A stretch of 64,000 nt of DNA, taken from Medicago truncatula. Lineage: Eukaryota > Streptophyta > Magnoliopsida > Fabales > Fabaceae. The position numbers and the translations under genes were made by a program. The stretch is taken from NCBI RefSeq assembly GCF_003473485.1, contig NC_053046.1, positions 3,544,001 through 3,608,000 of the forward strand, in the 5' to 3' direction. The notes beneath the pieces are model-generated. The model was not told the origin of the DNA and made no database searches. It was given only the letters and a program-made list of their open reading frames with translations. How positions within the stretch are numbered: the stretch's first letter is position 1; every line of letters starts with the position of its first letter. Below are positions 11,150 to 22,899 of the stretch, one piece after another.

Positions 11150-11470
11150 GATGATTTCCTCCCTTGACACCTAACGATTAAGCTAGAAAAATGGAAGTTG
11201 ACCTTTGATCTACTCATCAAGACATGGCTGGTGATATTGAAGCATTGATTGGTTCAAACGAAATGATAGGAGACTGTTTTTGACGTGCGTACCAAACAAG
11301 AAAAGTCTTATAGGAGCATTATGTTTTTAATTCTCCAACATGGATTGACCAACTTGTTAATGACGCATCTTTTGTTTTGGCTAGTTGTTAGATGGACATA
11401 ATGGAGGATATTCTAAATTAATTTCTATAAGGCTAAAGGCTGGTGGAATCAAATTTAATATACATATATC
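11150..11470. repeat. Copy of the 6.83-7.47 kb block (LTP array unit)
   Basis: This segment matches the block upstream of LTP copy 2 in order and orientation (GATTTCCTCCCTTGACA, TGAAGCATTGATTGGTTC, CAACTTGTTAATGAC). It lacks the 385-bp insertion. It supports a duplication unit of several kb containing one LTP gene and its 5' flank. Confidence 0.6.
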
Positions 11471-12814
11471 TTATTTTGTCAAATCAAACTATTCAAAATA
11501 TAATACTGTAATTTCTCAAATGAATTGTACTACAATTATTAGCCTCTACATGGGCATGTTTATGTTTAATATATTCTTGGCTGGCTCAATGATTGTCCGA
11601 TAAAACGTTTCATCGCTGATGAGAGACGATTTTAAAGCTGAAACTAGCTAGGAAGAGCCAGAAAAGGAAGAATTATGGAGATGGTGAATCTAAGACAAAC
11701 ATCAACTGAAAGTGAGCGTGGTTGGCTACTTGTCTTGACTGATTGAGTTGTAGAGATCATTGCTTAAGTTTAGCGGTCCATTCAAACATAAGTCTGATCA
11801 CAAATTACGGAATAAAGTTTGATGAAAGTTACACTATGTTTTTGCTGTTTTTTTAATACCTGTGTTTCACTGTATTAGTAGCAACAACATTGTTCTATGT
11901 CAATGTAGGTTTGATCCAATTGATAAAGAATCGGTTCATGTTCATTAAGGATTGAAGTTTAAATTTTGTTGTCGACGTGATAACTTTTTTGTTGGCGGAT
12001 AATATGTTAGTACATCTATCAATTTTATGAGTTTTGCAACTTTTTATGTCTTTATTGCGGTTCTAAAATCCAACTCGCCTAAACCTTTATATAAAAAAAA
12101 TTCTGATCTACTATCTCTTTTTATAGAGTATCCGTATCAATCATCTTTATTATGAGCCAAAAATGGTTTAAGATGAACTTGGTGGTAATTTGGTGATTAT
12201 TTTTTTATCTTTATTGGATTGGATGTCTCTGAAGCATGTCTATTTCAAAATCAATATGAAACACGTACCCAGTACTCACGGGTTATAAGTACCGAACACA
12301 AACCAAAATTAGTTTTAAAAAAAAATAAAAATGGATGTTTTATATGGGTACACAAAAAAGTCTACATACTTTTTGCGTATTTACTTGTGATGCTTGTTAA
12401 ATAAATATTTATTTTATTTTACTATAATAATTTAAATTAAGTTTTCTAATTCATTTTTGGTAATGTTGATACTTTTTATATTATACTTTATGCATATATA
12501 TCTTGCTAAAAAAATAATATTTCTCCGACTCTTGTTGTGCAAATGTCCTTTCATAACCTAATTTTCTTAAATTTGTATATTTATTTTCTAACTCTATCTT
12601 AATTTGTGAAATAGTAAATTATGAGAGACATTTTTCAAAATAAATTATTATCCTCAAAACGTAAACTCTCATACCCTTAATAATAAGAGACAGCAAAGTG
12701 AAATGAAATAAAATGAAATGGAAACCTAAGTTCAATAACACCTATTTTGGATTGAGTTATAAGTGTCAAAACTCCCTTCCTTCAAATAATAGCGAAGACT
12801 CATAATAAAATAAT

Positions 12815-13159
12815 GGAAAAATTATACAATTAATCCCTTAACTTTATTTTAGGTAACATTTTCGTCCTTTATCTTTTTTTTTGTCACAATTTAGTCCTTT
12901 ATGTTATAAAATAACAACATAGTTATCCTTCTTTATGAAAAAATAATCAAAAACTCCAAAAAAAATTCATCAAACTCATAGGCAAACATAAATCTTCATC
13001 ATACAAGCCTAGAAAATCAAATTTCTTTGAAAAAAATCTCATAAAAAATGATAAGATATTGTCATTTTATAACATAAAGGACTAAATCGTGACAAAAAAA
13101 AATAAAGGACGAAAGTGTTACCTAAAATAAAATTATGAGACTAATTGTATAATTTTGCC
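12815..13159. mobile_element. MITE with about 100-bp terminal inverted repeats and a 9-bp TSD
   Basis: A 345-bp element whose ends read GGAAAAATTATACAATTA and, inverted, GGCAAAATTATACAATTA. The arms stay alignable for about 100 bp (TTAGGTAACA, TCGTCCTTTAT, TTTAGTCCTTTATGTTATAA). The 9-bp duplication TAAAATAAT occurs at 12806-12814 and 13160-13168. This fits a non-autonomous Mutator-like element. No coding potential. Confidence 0.8.
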
Positions 13160-13739
13160 TAAAATAATTGAACAATCAAGGTAGGCCACCTCTCAAAGAA
13201 AACAAACAATCTAGGTTGGCCTCAACTATATCATATATTATATGAATTATTATAATAAGTTGAAATTTGATTAATTAGGAAGAAAAGCATACGCACGATT
13301 ATTCAATTAAATTAAATATTGTATTTTTTTTAGGGAATAATTAAATATTGTATATTATATTTTAGTAACACTTGCACGCAATTTCATTAACTTTATAAAA
13401 TACATCATATTTAAGTGTTGATTTATTTGAGAGATGAGAGAATTAATTAACAAAATATAAAACTTAATATATGGTGTTTTTTTAAGTATATTATATGGTG
13501 TTAGAGGTCAATTTTGTTGATAAATCATAATTGTTCATATGTGATTTTAGAAGTAATTACGATCAAAGTCATATAATTTTTATGATGATTTGACGGTTAT
13601 AATTATCGATAATCTAGAAAGTCATTACAATGTTATTTTGTATAGGAATTAAATTCTTAAATAATTTGTTACAGGACCATTAAGTTTTTAAATAATTCAC
13701 AATTGAGTTATTTTAGATATATTTTGCTTCTATTTGGTA

Positions 13740-14125
13740 AAAAAAATAGTGAATTGTTGATAAATTAACTTATAGTGGATGATCTTGTAGCGGATCGCTC
13801 ATAAGTTAATTTATAATTAATAGCGGATAAATCAACTAATTGAATTTGTAGTATTTAGTAAAATTATAGTTGAACTAGCTTATAAGTAAATGACATAAAA
13901 GATTTAATTCTTTTTAATTAAAATTACGAGAGTAAATTGAATTAAAAAATGATAAATTATAAACTACTTGAATCACCTTATGAAAAGATGTTATAAACTA
14001 GTAAAAATAAATTATAAGTTCGTGATAAAGTGGCGGTTACCAAACAAGTTTTTTTTAATCAAATGAGCTATAAGACATAAGTTATAAGTTATAAGCTAAA
14101 AAAAAATGTCTTGCCAAACAAACCC
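13740..14125. repeat. Degenerate 'TAAGTTATAAGCT' type repeat
   Basis: Text such as GACATAAGTTATAAG, CAAACAAACCC and the inverted TATTTGGTAAAA, ATAAGTTAATTTAT suggests an old non-autonomous DNA element just upstream of the chloroplast-protein gene. The ends cannot be fixed. From 13160 to 13740 nothing is recognised. Confidence 0.35.
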
Positions 14126-14541
14126 TTGTTGAAAATGTTGGAGTTGTTGATATTCGAGTATGAATGATAGTATCACATCGACAATGAGTAAATATAATAT
14201 TGAATATATAAGAGGATCAATTCATACTCTCAAAGTGTTGATCAATTGTTGCTTCAAGCGCGTAGACTTCTCAACAAGGGTGTGTGATTGGCAAAACGTA
14301 TCACACGACAAATTACTTAACAGCCCATCAAATAAGTGGGCTAAACTTTTGGAGTGGCCCATTTTCAAAACCCAACAAAAAAATTCACTAATAACTAAAT
14401 TACATATATACCCTTGGAAATTTAGCAATATTCCAAATTGGAAAGTTATAACAGATAACGCATCATCTGATTGAAGAAGATAGTAACCATAGCAAGCAAG
14501 GTGGTTAGATAGTTTTATTTCCTTCAACTTCAATACAATAA

Positions 14542-14702
14542 ATGGCTACGCTTAACTTTGGCTTAGCCACAACAAATTTGAATGCTACTTCTGGTTTTCG
14601 AACTAGAACCAAATCATGGAGCAGAGGCAAATCCACAATTGTTTGTATTGGTGGTGGTCCTATTGGTCCTCTTGATTGGGTAACTTAACTAAACTTCAAC
14701 TT

Positions 14703-14745
<43 letters not shown>

Positions 14746-16829
14746 TTGTTGATTGATAATTTTGATTTATGTAGGACCCAGAAGGTGTACTAGGCCGGCC
14801 CAATACTGGCCACCTTGCTAGGCTTGAGTTTAAAAGACGGCTTGAGAAAGATTCTGATGCTCGCGAAGCCTTTGAACGTCAAGTTCGTGAAGAGAAAGAA
14901 CGCCGTCGAGCCCTTCGTGATGTAAGTTAACTTTATTTTGATACTTAAATATGTGAGACATTCGTGAATGTGTGTTTCGTTGGTAATTTTGGTATTTGAT
15001 TGTGTTTTCTATTAGTTAGTTTAGTCGTTGAATGTGTTTTCTGTTAGTCAATTTGATCCATTGAATTACTAATGTAATATAAGAGACTTGTGATTATGTG
15101 TTTATAATTTTGATACTTTCAAAGACTATAGTAACATCGTCTCAAATATTTAGAGACCAAAGTGACTATTACTCTAATTTACTCCATAGATGTATGACTG
15201 TAAAGTATATATAATCCATCATGATATTAAGATTGTAGTTCTGTTAAGAACTAAAATGACAAAATTTCATATAATTTAGAGATTAAATTGGAGAGAGCGT
15301 GAAACTTTGGAGACTAAATTGACTGCTTATTGATTTCTTGAATGCTTTTTCTCTGTAGCCTTTATTATTCTATGAAGATTCAATGATTTAATATCTTATT
15401 TTTCATTTGCTTAGTCTCGTGATGTTCCTGATACTCCACAAGACCTCATTGAATACTTGCTTGACACTGAAGCTCAGGAGATTGAATTTGAGATTGCAAG
15501 AATGAGACCACGGTTTGTAGTACTTTTCAAATGAATGGGATTCACCTCTATATTCTGTTGTGCTGAGTCTATTTTTATATCAATGCACCGTGACTCTTAA
15601 GTTCTGCAGATTAAACGACGAATTCATTTTGGCACTAAAATCCGAGTTAGGACAGCTTCGATTTGCTGTTAACAAAACACAGGTTTCGGACTCTTTTTGG
15701 TGGTTATTTTCATTGAATAAATTATTCTAGTCTCTGGTCCTTTTTACAATGATGATTTCTGCAGCTTACGGAGGATAGATTGACTGAGCTGGAGGCTCTA
15801 GAGAAGGCCATACAAGAAGGAACAGGTTTGTGAAAATGGAATCTGAATAGAGTGAATCACCAATTTAGTTCATGAAATTGTAGGGTGCTGGTAACTATGT
15901 CCTTGAAATTAACAAAATTTCACAATGATCTCCGGATTTGAAAATTCTCAATCACATTAGTCATGTTCAGACTATTTCATGGTCTAAATTGACCGAGTTG
16001 GAAAGAATCATGATTAGTGATTTTCAATATCCAGGACTGTTTTGATATATTAATAATTTGAAGGATTAAATTGTCAACACCATACCATTTCAAGGACTAA
16101 ATTGGCGATTTGATCAATTGGTCAATCTGAACGAGAAATAAATACTTGTCTAGAAACTACTACTATAATGCAAGCTTACTCCTTGCTCGGTTTGCTCCCA
16201 TTTGCTTATGCAGATGCCTATGATAAGATGCAAGCTCAGCTCATAAAAGCCAAGGAAAACCTAACCAAAATCTTGACATCAAAGGATGTCAAAGCAACTG
16301 TATGTAAATTAATGTTTGCAGTTCTTTATAGTTGATATTATTGGTTTTGTACTTCTGTTCTAGTTAAACTAGGTCTAATTTATCTTCAATACAGTTGCTG
16401 GAGTTGGTTGAACGCAACGAGATTAATCGATCATTGTTGACCCTTCTTGATGAAAACATATCAAGTGCACATGGTGCCAACCAGGTAAAATATCAATTGA
16501 ATGATTTTTCATCTGATTACCAGAATCTGTGTGTGGAATTGTCAATTTTCAAACAGGATAATTCCAGCATCATCCAGCTATAATCTTTTACTCATTACCC
16601 TTCTTAGAGCACGGCATATTTTTGTGCCGCCGAAACTAGAAACATAAAAGTTATAAATTGCCAGATTTAATTTACTGAACATGGTTTATGTTTGAACATA
16701 ACAGAACTTGTGGTGCACATACTTTATTGGTGATATTGAGATTAGTGCTTATTTTCCTTGTTGCAGAAGCAAGCTGCAGAATACATGGAGAAGCTCCGTG
16801 GGGCTGTTCTCAAATACATTACAGTTTAG
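14542..16829 (+). CDS. Conserved chloroplast-type coiled-coil protein, unknown function (8 exons)
   Basis: Exons 14542-14679, 14775-14921, 15415-15512, 15610-15682, 15765-15825, 16214-16299, 16395-16484 and 16767-16829 join in frame to 251 residues. All introns are GT-AG. The first about 35 residues are rich in Ser, Thr, Arg and Asn with no acidic residue (MATLNFGLATTNLNATSGFR), as in a chloroplast transit peptide. The rest is charged and helical: FKRRLEKDSDAREAFERQVR, LDTEAQEIEFEIARMRPRLN, LTEDRLTELEALEKAIQEGT, ELVERNEINRSLLTLLDENI, ending LKYITV. No catalytic motif is seen. I recognise it as a plant plastid protein type but cannot name a function. A (AACT)n tract lies in intron 1 and MITE remnants lie in introns 2 and 5. 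Confidence 0.85.
14703..14744. repeat. (AACT)n microsatellite in intron 1
   Basis: About ten AACT units sit 24 bp after the donor of intron 1 of the chloroplast-protein gene. Confidence 0.95.
15862..16122. mobile_element. MITE-like inverted repeat in intron 5
   Basis: The left arm CACCAATTTAGTTCATGAAA, with GGTGCTGGTAACTATGTCCT, pairs with the right arm CAACACCATACCATTTCAAG, with GACTAAATTGGCG. The arms are about 65 bp and imperfect. This fills most of the 388-bp intron 5. The TSD was not determined. Confidence 0.55.
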
Positions 16830-17580
16830 TGTGGATAGTATGTTTTGTTTCTTACTTTATTATCACCATTTGTGGAAAACTGTGCCGTCGATAATTGTAT
16901 CAAATATGCGATATATAATACTTTCTTTGCTATGATATCATAGTAAATGAGTTGTAAATTTTGAAATACGTATGACTAATGTATCTTTAGTTGGAAATCT
17001 TGTAAAATTGTTTTTAAAATCACAATATACACATCCTGTTAATTGAGAATTTGGTTCTGTTTTTGAGTGATTTCAATTTTTCTCCTTCATGACTTTAAAT
17101 GTTCTGAACATAAGCTTGATGGATGATGAATTATACTAAGTGGTAGTTGTGGGTTTACATTGACAAATTAGATAGAATGTTAAATTTTATTGAGTTGTTT
17201 TGGTCTTTTTCTTTAATGTTTTTTCATCCTTTAGATAACTTTTACCACTAGGAGGATGCGGCTAAGCAGATTTTTTTCAAGGGAAAGCAGTGCCACTTAA
17301 AACATGTCAACAAAAGTTGCTTTATCTTTAAAACTTGTCAAAAAAGAAGCGATATCTTCAAAAGAATATATTAATAAATTTAAAGATAACCTGCCAATAT
17401 TTTCCTTTTTTAAAAAAGAAAGTGGGATACGGTAGCAATCCATTCACAGTCACATATAGATACAATAATACATGTCTCCCACTTCCTACAGTCCTATTTC
17501 CTATAATAATACTATATATGCGAGAGGACCATATGATACAGTCATATATAGATACATATATCACTATATTGCTAGTAAAC
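16830..17580. other. Intergenic: 3' flank of the plastid gene and 5' flank of the PMEI-like gene
   Basis: No gene or clear element is seen. A TATA-like CTATATATG at 17512-17520 lies about 60 bp upstream of the PMEI-like start codon. The reading frame that opens at 17335 runs through this flank before the likely true start. Confidence 0.5.
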
Positions 17581-18171
17581 ATGGCGGCTAGAGCCGGGGT
17601 TTATTTGCTGGTCTTCATGAGTCTTGTCACTGCAGAATCCTCTATAACCCCGTCAGAGTTCATCAGGTCCTCATGCAGAGCTACTCGCTATCCTGTTTTA
17701 TGTGTTCAATGTCTCATGGGGTATGCGAGTGTGATTGGCCAAAGCGAGCGACAACTAACGATAACTGCTCTATCAGTGAGCATATCTAGGACACGATCGA
17801 GTGCATCGTTTGTAAAGAAGATATCAAAAGCAAGAGGCATCAAGCCAAGGGAGTACAGAGCCGTACAAGACTGCATAGAAAACATGGGTGACAGTTTGGA
17901 CAGTCTTAGCCAATCGGTTAGGGAGTTAGGCAGTATTGGTCATGCTGTTGGAGAGGACTTTGTGTGGCACATGACCAACGTGCAGACTTGGGTCAGTGCT
18001 GCACTTACTGATGATAACACTTGTCTTGATGGCTTTGCTGGTCCTTCCATGAATGGAATTGTTAAGGCTGCCATCAAGGACAGGGTTGTCAATGTTGCTC
18101 AAGTTACCAGCAACACACTCGCTTTGGTTAATCGCTTTGCCTCAAGCCATCGAACTGCAGAAACTCCTTAA
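17581..18171 (+). CDS. Plant invertase/pectin methylesterase inhibitor-like protein
   Basis: A single exon of 196 residues. The start at 17581 gives a proper signal peptide (MAARAGVYLLVFMSLVTAES). The upstream in-frame extension to 17335 is basic, hydrophilic and lies over the TATA-like site, so I reject it. The PMEI pattern is clear: paired cysteines in the N-terminal hairpin (SSCRATRYPVLC), then a third and fourth cysteine in DCIENMGD and DDNTCLDGF, within the usual WVSAALTDDNTCLDGF context. The family forms four-helix bundles in the wall that inhibit pectin methylesterase or invertase, and sequence alone does not decide which. The length is normal for the family. The last residues, SSHRTAETP, follow the final helix (LALVNRFA). 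Confidence 0.9.
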   Translation: MAARAGVYLLVFMSLVTAESSITPSEFIRSSCRATRYPVLCVQCLMGYASVIGQSERQLTITALSVSISRTRSSASFVKKISKARGIKPREYRAVQDCIENMGDSLDSLSQSVRELGSIGHAVGEDFVWHMTNVQTWVSAALTDDNTCLDGFAGPSMNGIVKAAIKDRVVNVAQVTSNTLALVNRFASSHRTAETP

Positions 18172-19759
18172 ATCGTTCTGTTGTACTTGTTCAACTGTTT
18201 TGTCAATGTTTTCCCTCAACTGATGAAAAGTCTCTCTTCTCAAAATCTAGATTCAGTCTTGTGTGGTTCTTTTTGATGCATGATGTATACAAAAATCATA
18301 TTCTGAGGGTATTTGTGTAATATAGGTGTTTCTTATGGTGTATTGAAACAGGTTTCTGTATTGAAGAATGTGAAATTACTGTTTAGAATTCATCAATCTA
18401 GTTTCAGTGAACGAGTTTATGAATCTTTTGATTTCAGGATAATTGTGCTGAGTTTTTCTATATCCACTGCTAGCTTCTGCACTGTGCACTAACATTAGTA
18501 GTTGGACATATCAAAAAAAAAAAAAACACTAGTTGTTGGAATACAAAATTCTATTTCTAGTTTTACACCAAAGTGCTTGTTCCATCTTTTAAGACAATTG
18601 CTTGTTCACTTTTTGAGTATTTATTTTGTTACACTTCTCTTCCATCATATTTACATCTTCTGTCTCTTAAATCTAGACTTAATCAAAATACCACTTGGTA
18701 ACTTTAGCAAATTTGAATCATTGGATGAAAATATAACGACTAACATTTCAAATTTGTGGAGGAAAAATATGAGTCGTTTAATCTTCATCTGGTTTCACAT
18801 TGTAGACAATAATGATTGTCATTTTTTACAATAATATGTACCAATCATCTCTCTTCCTTTTTTCTTTTCTTTTTCTTCCTTCTTTATATTGCAAATCACA
18901 AATCCTACTTTCTCTTCCCCTACTTCTTTTTCTTATCTTTTTTATCTTTCTTCTCTACATCTTTTACTAACCAACCAAGTAACCAACATCAAATTTTGAT
19001 GCACATTACAAGTAACCAAGGTGTGAGAATCTTTCTTATTGAAACATTAACTTAATCAATTGTATCTGTGGCACTAGAAATAGTATTCTATACGAGATAT
19101 CCCCACATAGATGCACATTACAACACTATTGTTGAATGGTTATTGAATACAAGTTACAACTTATATCACCATTCTTTACTGAAAAACATAATCTAACCAA
19201 AAATAATCTAACTGAAAAACATTATGCCACTTAATATGAAAGCACACTTCTGTCAGAGTGGCAACAGAGTAAATCTGCTTTCCAAACCCTCAATGACAGC
19301 ATTTACTAATTACCTAGCTCCATATAATCTAAGATTTACATAATCAAAGATTTATATATTTGGTTTACATATATGAATTCTCATCAAAGGATGGATTCTC
19401 TTTTCATGTAAACAAGATCAAGCCTCATATTATGGTTAACCAATCAAACTGATACAGGACATGGTTGTGGGGGAGAGGGGCAGATATAAATTATGTACAT
19501 CAACATGGATCAATTCTATTTCTAATTTGTAATGACCAAGATATAGAACAATTATTACATTTCTAATTTGTAATGAGTTTACATGAACATAAGATGAATT
19601 GCATCATCAAAAAAATTTAAGCACAATATATGATATCATAAGGCAATTCAAACGACGATGAGTCGTACACAACTCAACAAAGATACAAAAACTAGAACAT
19701 AGTAAAAGAATCAATACATCAGATATTGTATTCTTCATATTACAGATAAAAGAAGGATT
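18172..19759. other. Intergenic: 3' flanks of the PMEI-like gene and KNOLLE
   Basis: These are convergent 3' ends. A T/C-rich stretch lies at 18838-18970. No protein, RNA gene or bounded repeat was recognised. The frames at 18502-18834 and 18816-19055 are low-complexity Phe/Ser/Leu translations and are not credible genes. Confidence 0.5.
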
Positions 19760-20901
19760 TCAAGAACTGCTGAAACTAGTGACAATGGGAATAACAATGA
19801 TGAGAACCAGAATAAGCAAGAGTATAATCCCAATGCACATCCACTTCCTGCTACTTTTTTGATACTGTTTAGCACCGTGAAGATTCTTTGTACCATCTTT
19901 AACATAATGAGAAGCATGAAGAACATGATGTTCAATATCATCCATTTTCTCACCTTGTGCTTCAACCATAACAGCCATATCCAAAAATATTTGATGAAGT
20001 TCCAACAAACTCTTCTCAATCTCTTTAGCAGCATCATGTCTGTCTTGTATCTCAACCACAGTTTCCAGAACCTTTCCTCTTCCATGTTCTTGTATTGCCT
20101 TCCCTAAGAAACTTTCATCATCTCCATTTGAAATTATCTTCTCAATTACCTCTTCATCAGCATGTTCCCCTGTCACTGTGTAATACCTTCTCCCTACTGT
20201 TTCTTTGTATTCACTCATCATTTTCTGCCTAAGTCCCTGTTGTTATATACAAGGTTTCATAAATTGTGATGAGTGTAATGTTACAAGATACACAACATAC
20301 TAAAACTAAATATTCTAAACCTTAAAATTGATACATAATTTAAAGAAAATTATTAATTTGAATCCAGAAATAAAAAAAAAATAAAAACAAAAGAGAAATT
20401 GACAAGGGTATCTACCTGAAACTCCATCATAAGCTCCTTGAGTTTCTTACGCAAGCCATTAGTAACAGCAATTCTAGTTCTATAAATTGCTGGTGAACCA
20501 TCTTTAAGTCCAGAGAGTCTTCTATTAGCAGCATTAGCACGATCCATTTCTTCAAGTTGAGTCCTAATACACTTTGCTTTCTTCAAAACAGTCACAATAT
20601 CAGTATTAATTCTTTCCCTCAATGCTTTCAAAGCTTCAGTTTTGTGAAGACTCTTGCTCTCTTCATTTGCTTGTTCAAGCTTTGTTAGTATATCACGAAT
20701 TTCACCCATTTCTGTTCTCACTTTCTCTGCCTCTTCCAAGAACAAATTCATATCAGTTTCCAAATGGGTCAATGAAGATCTTGTTAATTCAACACCACCT
20801 TGTTTTTGATGAAGACCAGCTTCTAAATCAACTTCATCTTTCATAGCTGCTTTTTTTAGATCAACATAGTTGGTGAATGATTTTGTCATTAGATCATTCA
20901 T
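19760..20901 (-). CDS. KN/SYP111: Cytokinesis-specific syntaxin KNOLLE (SYP111)
   Basis: Coding exons 20901-20416 and 20236-19760 splice at FQ|GLRQKM to 320 residues. The N-terminus [20 protein letters not shown] is characteristic of KNOLLE. The Habc three-helix region follows (about residues 45-165), then the Qa-SNARE motif ([20 protein letters not shown] with its zero-layer Gln, then [20 protein letters not shown]). The C-terminal anchor starts at [20 protein letters not shown] and the chain ends TSFSSS. KNOLLE mediates vesicle fusion at the cell plate. Three MSA motifs upstream predict G2/M expression. A leader intron (20931-21055) separates the 5' UTR exon from the start codon. It is about ten residues longer than I recall for Arabidopsis KNOLLE, with extra residues near [13 protein letters not shown]. 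Confidence 0.95.
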
Positions 20902-20930
20902 TTTCGATCAATTTGGTGTAAAGGGTTTTC

Positions 20931-21055
20931 CTGCATAGATAAAAAAATTGAAGAAAAAAATGAAGATTAATATACAAAAAATTGGTGAGTTATGAACTAT
21001 TAAAAAAATTGATTTTTTTGCAATAATAGAAACATGAGATGAGAAGATTACTTAC
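20931..21055 (-). other. KNOLLE 5' leader intron (inferred)
   Basis: In gene orientation the donor AAAAG|GTAAGT at 21055 and the acceptor CTATGCAG ending at 20931 bracket a 125-bp AT-rich intron. The noncoding first exon runs from about 21130 to 21056 and the second resumes at 20930, 29 bp before the start codon. Confidence 0.75.
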
Positions 21056-21200
21056 CTTTTTGATTGTGAGAGAAGAGAAAAAGGAAAGTGAAGAGAAAAA
21101 GCGCAGATTGAGAAGGAAATTTTTGAGGAATCTAGAGAGTGTTGAAGTAGATTTGAATATTGAAAGGAAGTGAAGGTTTTTTATGAGTTGGGAAAATGGG

Positions 21201-21266
21201 TCTAACGGCTAGTTTTTGTAGAATAATGAAAGTAGCCGTTATTGTTTTCTGTGAATCCAACGGCTA
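21201..21266 (-). promoter_or_regulatory. Three MSA (mitosis-specific activator) elements upstream of KNOLLE
   Basis: TCTAACGGCTA at 21201-21211, TAGCCGTTA (reverse orientation) at 21233-21241 and TCCAACGGCTA at 21256-21266 all carry the AACGG core bound by three-repeat MYB (MYB3R) factors. They lie about 70-140 bp upstream of the inferred leader exon. MSA control of KNOLLE is established in other plants, so this cluster fits M-phase transcription. Confidence 0.85.
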
Positions 21267-21315
21267 TATTTATGTTTGGGACTCAAGACAAAGGACAAGT
21301 TTTCTTTGTACAAAT

Positions 21316-21340
21316 GTTTTTTTTTTTTTTTTTTGACAAA
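21316..21340 (-). mobile_element. Orphan retroposon tail with target-site duplication
   Basis: A 25-bp insert of poly-T plus GACAAA is flanked by the perfect 14-bp duplication TTCTTTGTACAAAT (21302-21315 and 21341-21354). On the minus strand it reads TTTGTC followed by poly-A. It looks like an extremely 5'-truncated LINE or SINE insertion. Confidence 0.7.
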
Positions 21341-21388
21341 TTCTTTGTACAAATATTGTTTCGGCCCACTTTGGTCTTTATTTTTCAA

Positions 21389-21975
21389 GGTTAAATATTT
21401 TTTAATTCTTATAATATCACGAGCTTTTAAGTTTAGATTTCACTGTTAAATATGTTTTTGTCCTTATAAATTTAGAGCTTCTAATTTTAGTCTTTATTTA
21501 ATTTTAATAACTTTTTTAGTCTCCACAAAAATGATTTACATGTAATTTTAATCCCTATTAAAAAAAATTTGTTTAATTATCCTTAAACACTTAAACATTT
21601 GAACGATTTATTTTAGACAAATTTAGAACATTATGAAAGGTTCATTTACTAAAATTTAAATTATTTAATGTGAAATGAATTAAATATGAATTTTTTAAAT
21701 GCCAAAAGTTCAAGATAAAAGTAACCAAATTTTGTGCATAGAAATTAAATTTTGAGATAATTTCTTGTCGAGGAATTTTTAATAATGTTCTTGACACTTC
21801 TACAAATAATTGTTCAAAAAGTTAAAAGTTTAAGCATAATTAAACAAATTTTAATTTAATAGAGACTAAAATTGAATGCAATTTTTTTTATAAGGACTAA
21901 AAGAACTATTAAAATTAAGCAAGGGCTAAACTTAGAGGGTCTCAATATTATAGGGACCAAAAAAATATTTAACCC
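21389..21975. mobile_element. MITE-like element with long imperfect inverted repeats
   Basis: The left end GGTTAAATATTTTTTAATTC and a repeat of it at 21443 (TGTTAAATATGTTTTTGTCC) pair with the right end, GGGACCAAAAAAATATTTAA then CCC. The interior carries paired TTTTAGTCTTTATTTAATTT and GAGACTAAAATTG. No TSD was identified. It may be two nested copies. The 21872-22096 frame overlaps this and is spurious. Confidence 0.5.
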
Positions 21976-22116
21976 TACATTACTAATGGTAATTTTAGTC
22001 ATTTATAATACTGCAATTAAAGTATTTCTTATTTTATTATTATTTTTTTTACAAAAAATAGATATTCTTAGTTCTCAAAATAATCCCTATAACTAACTAG
22101 TTAGGCCCACTCATGA

Positions 22117-22624
22117 AGTATGTTGGCAACATGGAAATAATGGTACAATGGTTCTTAATGTAGATGGCAACGTTTTAACTAACCTAGGTAAAGCAAGATA
22201 TGGTGGATTGGTTAGGAATTTTGAGGGAAAATTTCAATTTGCCTTCTATGGTAGTGTTTGATTGTCCAATATTTTGCATGCAGAAATTCATGTTCTTATG
22301 ATTGGGATTAAGCTTTGCTGGGAGGCTCGTTATAAGAAACTAGTTTGCTTTTCTGACTCTCTTCATGTGGTGCACTTAGTGTCGAAAGAAGTGTCGAGAC
22401 TTCATCACTATGCGAACCTCTTAGAACACATTCGGACGTATTTGGATAAGAAGTGGGATATTTCCATTCATCATATTTTTTTAGAAGGAAACTCTTGCGC
22501 ATATCTACTTTTAAAACTAGGTGCTAATTATTCAGAGTCTCTTGTGATGGTACATCAATCATTATCATGTCTTTCATCAGCTTTACTAACTAATGCTATG
22601 GGAATGTTCTTTATTATGACGTAG
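22117..22624 (+). pseudogene. RNase H-like remnant of a non-LTR retrotransposon
   Basis: The conceptual translation contains VLNVDGN, KARYGGLVRNFEG, a stop, then LHAEIHVLMIGIKLCWEARY, LVCFSDSLHVVHLVS and IFLEGNSCAYLLLKLGANYS. This is the RVT_3 type RNase H fold found at the end of plant LINE ORF2 and in derived reverse-transcriptase-like genes. The D-E-D residues are visible (VDG, AEI, SDS), but the usual final Asp (CADxLAKLG) is Tyr here. With an internal stop it is not functional. A T-rich tail follows at 22650. Confidence 0.65.
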
Positions 22625-22766
22625 TTTTTCTTTACTTCTTTTTCTTTTGTTTTTTTTTTTTTCCTTTTCTCATGTAAACAAAAAATAAATAATCCCTATA
22701 AAATGTAAATATGGATTTAATGTGAATACACCTTTTTGAGGAACTAAATTTAAAACACATAATTTA

Positions 22767-22893
22767 TTCTCTCCGGTCCTATTTATAAGAGAAATTTATA
22801 TTAACAAAAGTTGATGTATTCGGTTAAAAATTTAGACCAGATACATTAATTTTTGTTGACTAAAATATCTCTTATAAATAGAACCAAAGGGGG
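22767..22893. mobile_element. Stowaway-like MITE
   Basis: The left end CTCCGGTCCTATTTATAAGA and the right end TCTTATAAATAGAACCAAAG then GGGG form inverted repeats of about 25 bp. The internal arms TTGATGTATTCGGTT and CCAGATACATTAATT pair as well. A TA lies after the right end. Size and ends fit Tc1/mariner-derived Stowaway. Confidence 0.6.
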
Positions 22894-22899
22894 TACGTA

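Noticed and set aside
14703-14744. Regular spaced repeat that might suggest a CRISPR-like array
   Set aside because: It is a simple (AACT)n microsatellite without spacers in a plant intron.
17335-17580. Upstream 82-codon extension of the PMEI-like protein
   Set aside because: It has no signal-peptide character, crosses a TATA-like site, and the internal Met at 17581 gives a normal secreted PMEI start.
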